Source: Methylomonas sp. (GTDB lineage Bacteria > Pseudomonadota > Gammaproteobacteria > Methylococcales > Methylomonadaceae). From it: 56,879 bases of DNA. Both the position numbers and the translations under genes were made by a program. The stretch spans positions 1-56,879 of the forward strand of contig JALSLW010000044.1 in assembly GCA_026988155.1 (NCBI GenBank), in the 5' to 3' direction. Of this stretch, positions 44,043 to 53,037 are shown one piece after another. Position 1 is the stretch's first letter, and every line of letters begins with the position of its first letter. A model generated the notes under the pieces. It did no database searches. It was not told the DNA's origin and saw only the letters and a program-made list of their open reading frames with translations.

Positions 44043-44990
44043 ATGGATTTAACTACAATAATTATTAATTACAATACATCTCATTTGCTACATAAATGTA
44101 TTAATTCACTCCGTAATGCAGCGTTAAATATATCGATGAATATTGTTATTGTTGATAATGCTTCTAGTGATGATTCGGTATCTGTACTGCAACAAGATTT
44201 TGCAGATTGTGATTTGATTGTCAATAATAGCAATATTGGTTTTGGGCGAGCTAATAATCAGTGCATTCCCTTTATTAAAGGGATGTATGTATTACTTTTG
44301 AATACAGATGCTTTTGTTTCGGTAGATACCATTAATAAAACGATTCGATACATGGATGATAACCAAAGTTGCGGTGTTTTGGGTGTTAGGCTATTAGGTC
44401 GCGAAGGAGATCTACAGCCTTCTTGTCGTTTTTTTCCTACGCCTTTAAATATCTTTTTACAGCGCACAGGTTTTAAAAAATTTTTCCCAAAGACTCAATT
44501 AATTGATGATATGACCTGGGATCATAATACTGCGAGAGAATGCGACTGGGTGCCCGGCTGTTACTATTTAATTCGTCAAGAAGTGGTCGAAAAAGTAGGT
44601 TTATTTGATCCGCGCTATTTTCTTTATTATGAAGAAGTTGACCATTGTTTTGCTGCTAAAAAAGCGGGCTGGGAGGTCCATTATTTTCCAGATACGTCAG
44701 TGGTTCATATTGGAGGAGAAAGCGCTAAATCCGATAGCGACTTAACTTCAAGTGGAAAGCAAGTGGAAGTTCTGCAAATAGAAAGTGAGTTATTATTTTT
44801 TTGTAAAAATCATGGAGGCCTAGCTGTATTTGGTCATGTTCTATTGCTTACATTAGCAGATATGATTTTTTTCTGTAAAAACGTTATGAAGGGAAGGTTT
44901 AATTCTTCTTTTACAGATCCTATTAAACATGGTTTTGTAGTGTGGTCTTTGTATTTTAAAACGCATTTTGCTAACACCTCAACTCGATAA
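44043..44990 (+). CDS. Family 2 glycosyltransferase, rhamnosyltransferase-like
   Basis: The 315 residues match the group with LTTIIINYNTSHLLHKCINS, IVIVDNASSDDSVSVLQ, the DxD-like LLNTDAFV and DWVPGCYYLIRQEVVEKVG, then YYEEVDHCFAAKKAGW. These are typical of dTDP-rhamnosyl and similar transferases. Substrate remains open. It is separated by about 95 bp from both neighbours on the same strand, so it may have its own ribosome loading. Confidence 0.88.
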   Translation: MDLTTIIINYNTSHLLHKCINSLRNAALNISMNIVIVDNASSDDSVSVLQQDFADCDLIVNNSNIGFGRANNQCIPFIKGMYVLLLNTDAFVSVDTINKTIRYMDDNQSCGVLGVRLLGREGDLQPSCRFFPTPLNIFLQRTGFKKFFPKTQLIDDMTWDHNTARECDWVPGCYYLIRQEVVEKVGLFDPRYFLYYEEVDHCFAAKKAGWEVHYFPDTSVVHIGGESAKSDSDLTSSGKQVEVLQIESELLFFCKNHGGLAVFGHVLLLTLADMIFFCKNVMKGRFNSSFTDPIKHGFVVWSLYFKTHFANTSTR

Positions 44991-45084
44991 GTCAGTATGT
45001 TTTATAACTTATTAAATTATTTACCTGCTTATTATCTTTGTAATATTAATATTAGAAATGGTTTTTGAAAGTACAAAAGAATAA

Positions 45085-46083
45085 ATGAAAATATCAACTA
45101 ATAATTTACAAATTGCAGCTGTAGTTATAGGCCGAAATGAAGGGCCGCGTTTAATAACCTGCTTGGAATCCTTACTTGGTTGCGTTGAATATATTATTTA
45201 TGTTGACTCAGGGTCATCAGATAATAGTTTGCAAGAAGCCGAAAAATGGGGGGCCATATGCTTATCATTGGATATGAATTCACCTTTTACAGCGGCTCGG
45301 GCGCGTAACGCTGGTGCAAATTATTTAATACAAAAATACTCGGACTTGAGCGCTATTCAATTTATTGATGGTGATTGTGAAATGTGCTCTGACTGGTTGG
45401 ATAAAGGGTGCCAATTTTTAATTGAAAATTCTAAATATGCCGTGGTTTGTGGCCGAGTTAGAGAGCGCTTTCCTGAACAGTCTATTTATAATGAACTCTG
45501 TGATATTGAATGGAATACATCAGCAGGTGATGCTATGGCTTGTGGTGGAATTGCCTTAATCAGAATAGAGGCTTTTAAACAGGTTGGTGGTTTTCGGGAT
45601 GATTTAATTGCCGGAGAAGAGCCTGAAATGTGTTTTAGACTGAGGGGAATTGATTGGGGGATTTATCGATTAAATGCAGAAATGGCAATACATGATGCGG
45701 CAATGACTAGGTTTTCTCAATGGTGGAGTAGAGCTAAACGAGCAGGGTACGCATATGCGTCATCATTCTATTTGCATGGTCAATCTACAGAGAAATTTAA
45801 ACGTAAAGAGGTATTTAGCATAATGGTTTGGGCTTGCTTTATACCTACAGCTATTTTGCTGTTATCATTAATAAATAATTATTTTTTAGCAATGTTTTTA
45901 ATCTATTTTTTGCAGACTTTAAAAGTTTATAAAAACTGCAAACTAGAAGATAAAAATAATTTCACAAAGTTAATTTACGCGACCTCAATAGTTTTTTCAA
46001 AATTCCCTCAATTTTTAGGGTTAGCTAAATTTATATCAAATAAACTAAAAAGTAAAAAAGAGTATTTAATAGAGTATAAATAG
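45085..46083 (+). CDS. Family 2 glycosyltransferase with C-terminal membrane segments
   Basis: The 332-residue GT2 enzyme shows IAAVVIGRNEGPRLITCLES, IIYVDSGSSDNSLQEAEKWG, FIDGDCEMC and an acceptor-domain motif EEPEMCFRLR. Two hydrophobic stretches at about 252-285 (IMVWACFIPTAILLLSLI) anchor it to the inner membrane. Similar membrane-bound GT2 proteins act in exopolysaccharide clusters. Function in the chain is unassigned. Confidence 0.85.
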   Translation: MKISTNNLQIAAVVIGRNEGPRLITCLESLLGCVEYIIYVDSGSSDNSLQEAEKWGAICLSLDMNSPFTAARARNAGANYLIQKYSDLSAIQFIDGDCEMCSDWLDKGCQFLIENSKYAVVCGRVRERFPEQSIYNELCDIEWNTSAGDAMACGGIALIRIEAFKQVGGFRDDLIAGEEPEMCFRLRGIDWGIYRLNAEMAIHDAAMTRFSQWWSRAKRAGYAYASSFYLHGQSTEKFKRKEVFSIMVWACFIPTAILLLSLINNYFLAMFLIYFLQTLKVYKNCKLEDKNNFTKLIYATSIVFSKFPQFLGLAKFISNKLKSKKEYLIEYK

Positions 46084-46148
46084 TTTTTTAAATTGGATAA
46101 ATATAATAGATATTTCTCTGGTTATACTTAATATAACTATAATTTTTT

Positions 46149-47177
46149 ATGAAAATAAATGGCATTTTAGAGTTTTTTTGTTCAGCTTTTAGACAAAATA
46201 TTAAATCTCAACATATTCATGTTTTAGATGGCTGGAGAGGGTTAAGCATTTTATTTGTATTGGCTGCTCACTTGCTACCGCTAGGTGAAAAAAAATGGCA
46301 GATAAATTTTACGATAGGTGCATTAGGAATGAGCCTTTTTTTTATTTTATCAGGTTTTTTAATTACTAATTTTTTATATAAAAAACAAAATATAGTTGAT
46401 TTTTTAATTCGTCGTTTTTTTAGAATATTGCCCTTGGCCTGGCTTTATATTTTTATTGCTTTTTCTTTAAACTCTGTAGACCAATCACAATGGCTAGCCC
46501 AATTATTTTTTTATGGTAATTGGCCACCAATGCAGTTAACAAAAGTAACGAGCCATTTTTGGAGTTTATGTGTTGAAGTCCAATTCTACATAATGGTTAC
46601 ACTATTTGTGTTTCTCTTTAGAAAGAGAGGCTTATTAGTCTTACCATTGCTCTGCTTAGCTATTACTTGGTATCGTATTGATCAGCAAGTTCATATTGCC
46701 ATTAATACCTATTATAGGCTAGATGAAATATTGGCAGGCTGTACTTTATCTCTTATCTATAATAATGAGATTTTTAGTAACCTAAAAAAAGTATTATCAA
46801 AAATAAACCCTTATCTTATATTTCTTCTTCTTGTTGTTTCATGCCATCCAGAAAGTGGTGGTATGAATTATCTTCGACCTTACTTTTCAGCAATATTAAT
46901 TGGTATTACGCTACTGAATAATAAAAACTATTTAAGCTACTTTTTAAATATCAAAGTGCTCTATTATTTGGCAACAGTTTCTTATGCTCTATATGTTATT
47001 CATGGAGGGCTTAGGCATACATGGCTAGGTGATGGGGATACGCTAGTAAAATATGCCAAGCGGCCATTATTATTCTTAGCGACGTTTTTTCTAGCACATA
47101 TTTCAACCTTTTATTATGAAAAATATTTCATAAAATTAGGCCACACTATTTCCAATAAAATTAATAATCATGACTAA
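46149..47177 (+). CDS. OafA/YrhL-type membrane acyltransferase
   Basis: The 342-residue multi-pass protein of the acyltransferase-3 family adds acetyl or other short acyl groups to exported glycans. The N-terminal HVLDGWRGLSILFVLAAHLL holds the catalytic histidine, and GMSLFFILSGFLITNFLY and SHFWSLCVEVQFYIMVT are the second and third signatures. About ten hydrophobic helices are present. It overlaps the next gene by 8 bp. Together with the hexapeptide enzyme it suggests that the polymer carries acyl decoration. Confidence 0.9.
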   Translation: MKINGILEFFCSAFRQNIKSQHIHVLDGWRGLSILFVLAAHLLPLGEKKWQINFTIGALGMSLFFILSGFLITNFLYKKQNIVDFLIRRFFRILPLAWLYIFIAFSLNSVDQSQWLAQLFFYGNWPPMQLTKVTSHFWSLCVEVQFYIMVTLFVFLFRKRGLLVLPLLCLAITWYRIDQQVHIAINTYYRLDEILAGCTLSLIYNNEIFSNLKKVLSKINPYLIFLLLVVSCHPESGGMNYLRPYFSAILIGITLLNNKNYLSYFLNIKVLYYLATVSYALYVIHGGLRHTWLGDGDTLVKYAKRPLLFLATFFLAHISTFYYEKYFIKLGHTISNKINNHD

Positions 47178-48114
47178 TAATTCTTACATTTTAATTACTC
47201 CATGTCGCAATGAAGCAGACTTTATGAGGAAAACTTTAGATAGTGTTATTAACCAATCTATATTGCCTAATTTATGGGTGATTGTTGATGATGGGTCTAC
47301 AGATGATACCCCCGCTATTTTAAAAGAATATTCTGAAAAAAATAGTTTTATTACTGTTTTAACCCGTGAAAACAGAGGTCATCGCAGCGTAGGGCCGGGC
47401 GTTATTGAAGCCTTTTATTATGGGTATGATACTGTTGATACTGAACAATTTGATTTTATTTGTAAGTTTGACCTTGATCTGGATTTGCCTCCAAAGTATT
47501 TTGAAATATTAATTCAGCGTATGAATGCCAATCCGCGGATTGGCACATGTAGCGGTAAGGCTTATTTTAAAGATAAAAAAACGGGTGAATTAATCAATGA
47601 AATATCAGGGGATGAAATGTCAGTGGGCATGACTAAGTTTTATCGTCGCACCTGTTTTGAAGAAATAGGGGGGTTTGTTCGGCAGGTCATGTGGGACGGT
47701 ATTGACTGTCATCGTTGCCGACAACTAGGCTGGATTGCCGTAAGCTGGGATGAGCCAGGCTTACAGTTTATTCATTTGCGCCCTATGGGTTCAAGTCAGA
47801 ACAGCATTTTTACAGGGCGTATGCGACATGGTTTTGGCCAATATTTTATGGGGACGGGTGTAGTTTATATGTTTGCCTCATCTGTATTTAGAATTTTACA
47901 TCCCCCTTATTTTGTTGGTGGAATGGCAATGTTTTGGGGCTATGTAAAAAGTGCTTTAACACAATGTCCCCGTTTAGAAAATAAAGAATTGCGTCAATTC
48001 ATCAATCAATATCAATGGGCTTGTTTGCTAAAGGGCAAGGCAAAAGCAACAGATGAAATAAATAATCGACAAGCGCCTGTTTGGCAAAAAAAACATATAA
48101 GGAATGAATCGTGA
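47170..48114 (+). CDS. Family 2 glycosyltransferase
   Basis: The 314-residue GT2 enzyme has YILITPCRNEADFMRKTLDS, WVIVDDGSTDDTPAIL, FICKFDLDLDLPPKYFE (DxD) and an acceptor motif WDGIDCHRCRQLGWI. It resembles transferases with a polyprenyl-linked acceptor. It overlaps the acyltransferase by 8 bp and the next GTG start by 4 bp. Confidence 0.88.
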   Translation: MTNNSYILITPCRNEADFMRKTLDSVINQSILPNLWVIVDDGSTDDTPAILKEYSEKNSFITVLTRENRGHRSVGPGVIEAFYYGYDTVDTEQFDFICKFDLDLDLPPKYFEILIQRMNANPRIGTCSGKAYFKDKKTGELINEISGDEMSVGMTKFYRRTCFEEIGGFVRQVMWDGIDCHRCRQLGWIAVSWDEPGLQFIHLRPMGSSQNSIFTGRMRHGFGQYFMGTGVVYMFASSVFRILHPPYFVGGMAMFWGYVKSALTQCPRLENKELRQFINQYQWACLLKGKAKATDEINNRQAPVWQKKHIRNES

Positions 48115-49340
48115 AAGTCGCCTACTTAGCGCCTGAAATTCCTGCGTTATCAGCGACTTTTGTTTACAATGAAATTTTTCAGCTAGAAGAATTAGGTTTG
48201 GAGATTGAGGTTTTTTCTGTCCATGATAACCAAGCAAAATTTTCTGACCCTGAATTGCAGTGTTTACAAAATAGAACGCATTTTCTGTATAGAACTTCCG
48301 TTCTTTCAATTATTGCTGATCAGATTCATGTGCTTCGAAAAAAACCAGTATCATACATTAAAGGTCTGTTTTTTTTATTTTCAGATATTAAAAATACAGG
48401 TATTTTTTCTCGTGTGGGCATGGGTATGGCATATCGTTTTTTTTACGCTGGGTCATTAGCACATCAATTAATTAAGAAAAATTGCAAACACATTCATGTG
48501 CATTTTGCTCATGTCCCCACTGATTTGGCAATGTATGCTTCGGCCATAGCTGGTATAGGATTTAGTGCTACAGCGCATGCCAATGATCTATTTCAAAGAG
48601 GCTATTTATTAAAGGAAAAAGTTGATCGAGCTAATTTTTTTATAACAATCTCTGAATATAACCGTCAATTTCTTATTAGACAGGGTGCTGATGGGAATAA
48701 TATAACAGTTTTACATTGTGGTGTTGATCACGAGAAATTTAGTCAGCGACAGAACTTTACTCCTTCAGCTACCCCTAAAATAGGCGTAGTTGCACGGCTG
48801 GTTGAAAAGAAAGGAATTGACCATTTAATTAATGCTGTGGCACATTTAAAAAAACAAAATAAAATGTATCAGCTTGTAATTGTGGGGGATGGACCTTTAC
48901 TAGAGGCGCACAAGGCATTAACAGGCTCTTTAGGCTTAAGTTGTAAAGAAGTGACTTTTTTAGGGGCTATTGACCATCAAAAAATACCATTATTTATTAA
49001 ATCTCTGGATGTATTTGCATTGCCTTGTCAAAAAGACAGTTCGGGAGATATGGATGGAATACCTGTAGTTTTAATGGAAGCGATGTTATCAGGCGTACCC
49101 GTAATTTCAACGTCTCTGTCAGGCATTCCAGAATTAATCGTTCACAATGAAACTGGTTTGCTAGCTGTAACTGAAGATATTTCGGTATTTGCTGATTGCA
49201 TTGAACAAAGTGTTAAGGATATTGATTTAACTAAACAGAGAGTAGCTAAAGGAATAACTAAAGTTCAAATGGATTTCAGTTTAATTAAGAATACTTTAAG
49301 GCTTTATCACTTTATTCTAGGTAAAGGTAATGAACAATAA
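48111..49340 (+). CDS. Family 4 glycosyltransferase
   Basis: This 409-residue GT-B enzyme has the acceptor half (KVAYLAPEIPALSATFVYNE), the linker IGVVARLVEKKGIDHLINAV and donor motifs ALPCQKDSSGDMDGIPVVLM and SGVPVISTSLSGIPELI. It resembles the colanic-acid WcaL group. The start codon is GTG at 48111 with AAGGA at about 48099; it overlaps the previous stop by 4 bp. Last plus-strand gene of the locus. Confidence 0.9.
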   Translation: MKVAYLAPEIPALSATFVYNEIFQLEELGLEIEVFSVHDNQAKFSDPELQCLQNRTHFLYRTSVLSIIADQIHVLRKKPVSYIKGLFFLFSDIKNTGIFSRVGMGMAYRFFYAGSLAHQLIKKNCKHIHVHFAHVPTDLAMYASAIAGIGFSATAHANDLFQRGYLLKEKVDRANFFITISEYNRQFLIRQGADGNNITVLHCGVDHEKFSQRQNFTPSATPKIGVVARLVEKKGIDHLINAVAHLKKQNKMYQLVIVGDGPLLEAHKALTGSLGLSCKEVTFLGAIDHQKIPLFIKSLDVFALPCQKDSSGDMDGIPVVLMEAMLSGVPVISTSLSGIPELIVHNETGLLAVTEDISVFADCIEQSVKDIDLTKQRVAKGITKVQMDFSLIKNTLRLYHFILGKGNEQ

Positions 49341-49376
49341 AATAACCAATTAATACAAATACCCCAGCTTTAAATG

Positions 49377-52300
49377 TTAATTTCTTTCAATAGTTATTGT
49401 TATTTCTGTATCTCTTCTTTTACCATTATCATAAATAAGTCTAGATCTTATAATATGCGTTCCCACAGGCAGGTTATCAATGGTATGCTGGTAAGGGGCA
49501 TTATTAATGCCTGCTAAATATTTCCAGCCGTCCTTCCAAAAATCGACTCTTTTAATCGTACCAGCCCATTTTGAAGCATTTGTTTTAATAACAACCGAAT
49601 CGCCTTCAAAAAGAGTATCCCCATTGTTTGGAGATGTTATTCTGAATGGAGGATTTTTTTCTGATAAAGAAATGTTCTTTGCATCTACATTTTTTAAAAT
49701 GGATATTGTTATTTCTGAATCTCTTCTTTTACCATTATCATAAATAAGTCTAGATCTTATAATATGCGTTCCCACAGATAGGTTATCAATAGTATGCTGG
49801 TATGGCGCATTATTAATGCCAGCTAAATATTTCCAGCCGTCCTTCCAAAAATCGACTCTTTTAATCGTACCAGCCCATTTTGAAGCATTTGTTTTAATAA
49901 CGACTGAATCGCCTTCATAAAAGGTATCCCCATTGTTTGGAAAAGAAATCCTGAATGGAGGTTTTTTTTCTGTTAGAGAATTGGTTTTTGGGGGGGTATG
50001 ACTTTGCAGTATAAACCAATGATATTTCATTTTTGAAGACAGTTTAATTCGGTACCTTCCTCTATCATCTCGAAGGGCTGATATTTCATCCTCCAATTTT
50101 CCAATGCGATTAACAGGATATAGCTTCAAACCTTTTGGGGCATTTATTTCTAGTTGGCCGTTAACTGGCTCAGAAAGGAAGGGCAGTTGATTGCCTTTTT
50201 CTGGTTTTGACCTAGCCATTACGGTGATAAAAATTTTATTAGATTCGCGAATTGGGTTGTTTTCTAGGCTTTGTACAGCAACCACAGCATTTGCTGTTGT
50301 AATTTTAAAAGTTACGTCTGTTAAATCTACTATTTCATTGCCAATCCAGCCAGAAGCCATTTGTGATTTTTCAGTGTCAATTGTATGAATGCCTTTTTCC
50401 CAATTTCGTTTTAACTCCCCTGTATCTGACTCTACAAAATTCTGCCCTTGTGGGATATAATCTTTATTGGAATCATCAATTACAATTGAGCCCTGTTCAT
50501 AGTCACCATTGTTTTTTAGCCACGGCAATTCAGCCACCTCTGGCATTGAAATGGTTAAGCGACTGGTCTCCAAAAGGGTTCTGATGGTTTTAGAGCTGTT
50601 AGGGTCTTGTCTGTTAAAAAAGAAATTTTCTCTGTTTAATTTTAATTCGTATGATTTTTTTGCAGGCGACACATGGTTTTGCCGGTATAAAAGAGCTGCT
50701 GCGGGCATTACACCCATTATGGCAGGGTCATTATATGATGAATAATTGCTTCCATAGCCTTTACCGTTAAGAGGGTTTTGGCTGTACCCATATAGCATAA
50801 CGGCATCCCAGCCTTGTAAACTGGCAATGCTGGCAACAAATGTAGGTGCGGTGAACCGGTCTTTAGCGGGGAATGGCTCAATGTTCCATTCAGAAATAGA
50901 CAGAGGAAACCCTGTAACTTGCGATGCACCTGCCCAGGTTAAAAAACCGGGCCGGTACCGTGGGTTCTGTTTAAATTCTTCCTCTCTTCCATATGCATGT
51001 GCATCTATAAGGCTGCCGTCAGTTAAAGAGGGTAAACCAAAAAGCCCCATATTCCCCCAGCTATTTGTGGTTGACACTAATGATTTAACGCCAAGTCCCT
51101 CAAGGTGTTCAATCATTTGCTGATTAAACCGGTGTTCAACATCACTTAAATAAATTTTTGACTCGCCCATCAACCAAGTTAAACTGGATTTATACTTGGA
51201 CAGCCCAAAAGTACGGGAAAACTCCTGGACATCAGTAGAAAAAATATCATGGTGCACAGGCACATTTTTATTTCCTAGCAGGGCGTTGCCAAAATGCTGA
51301 GTGAGATCATTTTCATTTGTAATAAGTAAGGCAATAACCGCTGGGTCATCTTTATAAGCTAACTTTGTATAAGGGTTGAAATGGCTTAAGTATGCTTCAT
51401 TAAAAGCCTGCATTAAAGCCTGAACATCTTTATTATAATAGTTGAACCCTTTTGCTTCTGAATGGCTTTTTCCTTTAGAAAAGTCCGAGAAATTGCTTAT
51501 TCCATCATTTTCTGTAAACTTGCGCCCCACATGTAAATCAAGCCATAAATAAACGCCTTCATCTTTTAGGCACTTGATCCACCAGTCAATTTTTTTAAGT
51601 GCTGAAGCTGAAAGTTCATGGGTATTATCCTTTTGGTTTTTAAAAATATTTGGATTTACCCAGGCACTGTCGTGATGATGGATTCTGATTAAATTAAAAC
51701 CTAATTTGGCAATGCGTTTAGCATGGCGTTTTATATCAGTGCTAGAGGTATTAAATAAAGCAGATGCCTGTATATTTGCTCCCCAAAATTTAGCCGGGGA
51801 TCCGTTTTCAAAAAATAATTGATCATTTTCTCTTTTAATAAAGCCTTGACTGCCGGCAGGCCTGTCGTTTTTGTTCAAAAAAGACAAGTCAATGGGTGAG
51901 GTCAAGGGGGACATAATGTCTTTATGCCAAGAGGTATTGGGTGTATCGTAAGCAGTGCTATCTGGGCCGGAGAATTTAACTTTGCCATCGGTTTTAACCG
52001 TCATTGTTGAAGATTGTGAGCCGACTGATATTCCAGAAAAGAAAAAGACTCTTATTTTGTTTTTTTGTCCACGTTCAAAATAAACTTTGCTTGCAGCCGG
52101 TGAAAAAATAACTTCTATTAATTCATTGTCAGCATTTTTCCAGCTCCAGCCAGCGTTATTGGGCAGTAACTCAGGAAGGTATGATGAACTGGATAGGTTT
52201 AATTTGAACTCAATTCCAAAGCCTATTGCATTGGGGAAAGCAGAAGAATTTTGCCAATTATAATTCCAGATTAAACTGTTTGCATTTTGGTTTATAGAGC

Positions 52301-52574
52301 CGTTAAACCTAATGCCCAATTTTTTTACCTGCCCAGAAAACACTGTGCTTTTATATTGTTTATTTTCTATATTATGGGATGCCTTTATATTTGCTGCAGT
52401 CCATTTCCAATCCCTTTTCCAGCCAATATAATTGGTAGTAATAACCGGCAGTGTTTCTTCAAAAGCAGAAAAGAGTGCCTCTTTATCGCTAACCTTCACG
52501 GTATCAAAGCCGTAGCATAAAGAGTTTTGAAATATAATGGTAAATAGTATGGCACTGATAGTGTATTTGTTCAT
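49377..52574 (-). CDS. Secreted clan-A (GH5-like) glycoside hydrolase with two Ig-like repeats
   Basis: The 1065-residue protein starts with a signal peptide (to about residue 22) and a beta-rich region to about 240. A catalytic barrel of roughly 245-640 has RHAKRIAKLGFNLIRIHHHD near 283-302, the likely acid/base E421 in LLITNEND and the likely nucleophile E562 in SISEWN. A linker domain follows. Residues 872-961 and 975-1065 are two almost identical Ig-like modules (RIT/SFPNNGDT...FEGDSVVIKTNASKWAG). Placed against the polysaccharide genes it probably trims or remodels the polymer, as PslG-type hydrolases do. The substrate is unknown. Confidence 0.8.
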   Translation of the reverse strand: MNKYTISAILFTIIFQNSLCYGFDTVKVSDKEALFSAFEETLPVITTNYIGWKRDWKWTAANIKASHNIENKQYKSTVFSGQVKKLGIRFNGSINQNANSLIWNYNWQNSSAFPNAIGFGIEFKLNLSSSSYLPELLPNNAGWSWKNADNELIEVIFSPAASKVYFERGQKNKIRVFFFSGISVGSQSSTMTVKTDGKVKFSGPDSTAYDTPNTSWHKDIMSPLTSPIDLSFLNKNDRPAGSQGFIKRENDQLFFENGSPAKFWGANIQASALFNTSSTDIKRHAKRIAKLGFNLIRIHHHDSAWVNPNIFKNQKDNTHELSASALKKIDWWIKCLKDEGVYLWLDLHVGRKFTENDGISNFSDFSKGKSHSEAKGFNYYNKDVQALMQAFNEAYLSHFNPYTKLAYKDDPAVIALLITNENDLTQHFGNALLGNKNVPVHHDIFSTDVQEFSRTFGLSKYKSSLTWLMGESKIYLSDVEHRFNQQMIEHLEGLGVKSLVSTTNSWGNMGLFGLPSLTDGSLIDAHAYGREEEFKQNPRYRPGFLTWAGASQVTGFPLSISEWNIEPFPAKDRFTAPTFVASIASLQGWDAVMLYGYSQNPLNGKGYGSNYSSYNDPAIMGVMPAAALLYRQNHVSPAKKSYELKLNRENFFFNRQDPNSSKTIRTLLETSRLTISMPEVAELPWLKNNGDYEQGSIVIDDSNKDYIPQGQNFVESDTGELKRNWEKGIHTIDTEKSQMASGWIGNEIVDLTDVTFKITTANAVVAVQSLENNPIRESNKIFITVMARSKPEKGNQLPFLSEPVNGQLEINAPKGLKLYPVNRIGKLEDEISALRDDRGRYRIKLSSKMKYHWFILQSHTPPKTNSLTEKKPPFRISFPNNGDTFYEGDSVVIKTNASKWAGTIKRVDFWKDGWKYLAGINNAPYQHTIDNLSVGTHIIRSRLIYDNGKRRDSEITISILKNVDAKNISLSEKNPPFRITSPNNGDTLFEGDSVVIKTNASKWAGTIKRVDFWKDGWKYLAGINNAPYQHTIDNLPVGTHIIRSRLIYDNGKRRDTEITITIERN
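49381..49990. repeat. Tandem DNA repeat encoding the two Ig-like modules
   Basis: Two copies of about 270 bp are offset by 309 bp (103 codons) and differ at only a few bases, for example GCAGGTTATC against ATAGGTTATC. The near identity, greater than expected for old domain duplication, points to a recent duplication or gene conversion. Confidence 0.85.
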
Positions 52575-53037
52575 AATTACTCGTGGAATAAAGCGTTATA
52601 TTTAATATAGCAGTTTAGCGGTTTTTTATATTAAACTTGATCACTCATGAGGTGTGTTTAAATAACTTAAAATCACTTGGCTAATTAAGAAATGTCGGAG
52701 AGTAGAGGTAGAGGGGGAGAAAGGTATTTGCTTTACTGTGGCTGTGTAATAATGGGGCGCATATAGCAATTGCATTGTGCTATGTGGCTAGATAAAATGG
52801 CTGTTAACGAATCGTAAATTATTGCATTTCTATTAATTTTCTTTATCTGGCCAGACAAAATCAATAGAAATTCCCTTAAATAAAAAATGCCATAATTAAG
52901 TGAGTTTTGTTATTCCGACCAGAGGAAGCGACCTCGATATACCATGAAATTTCTCCCGCTGTTCGAGATGACAGAATATAAATCGTTTTATAAAGCAGGC
53001 TGAGAAATTGCAAACTATTAACAATAAGCAAAGGTGA
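52575..53037. other. Non-coding interval between hydrolase and WecG-type genes
   Basis: No gene is seen. It contains a dispersed-type repeat at 52909-52976 (TTATTCCGACCAGAGGAAGC, then CTCGA...TCGAG pairing around CCATGAAATTTCTC, then ATGACAGA). Repeats of this ATTCCG...GATGACAG type are scattered in many proteobacterial genomes. The upstream part is AT-rich and unremarkable. Confidence 0.5.

Noticed and set aside
49381-49990. Possible CRISPR-like or satellite array
   Set aside because: It is a two-unit in-frame coding duplication with a 309-bp period, not short repeats with spacers. I saw no CRISPR array anywhere in the window.
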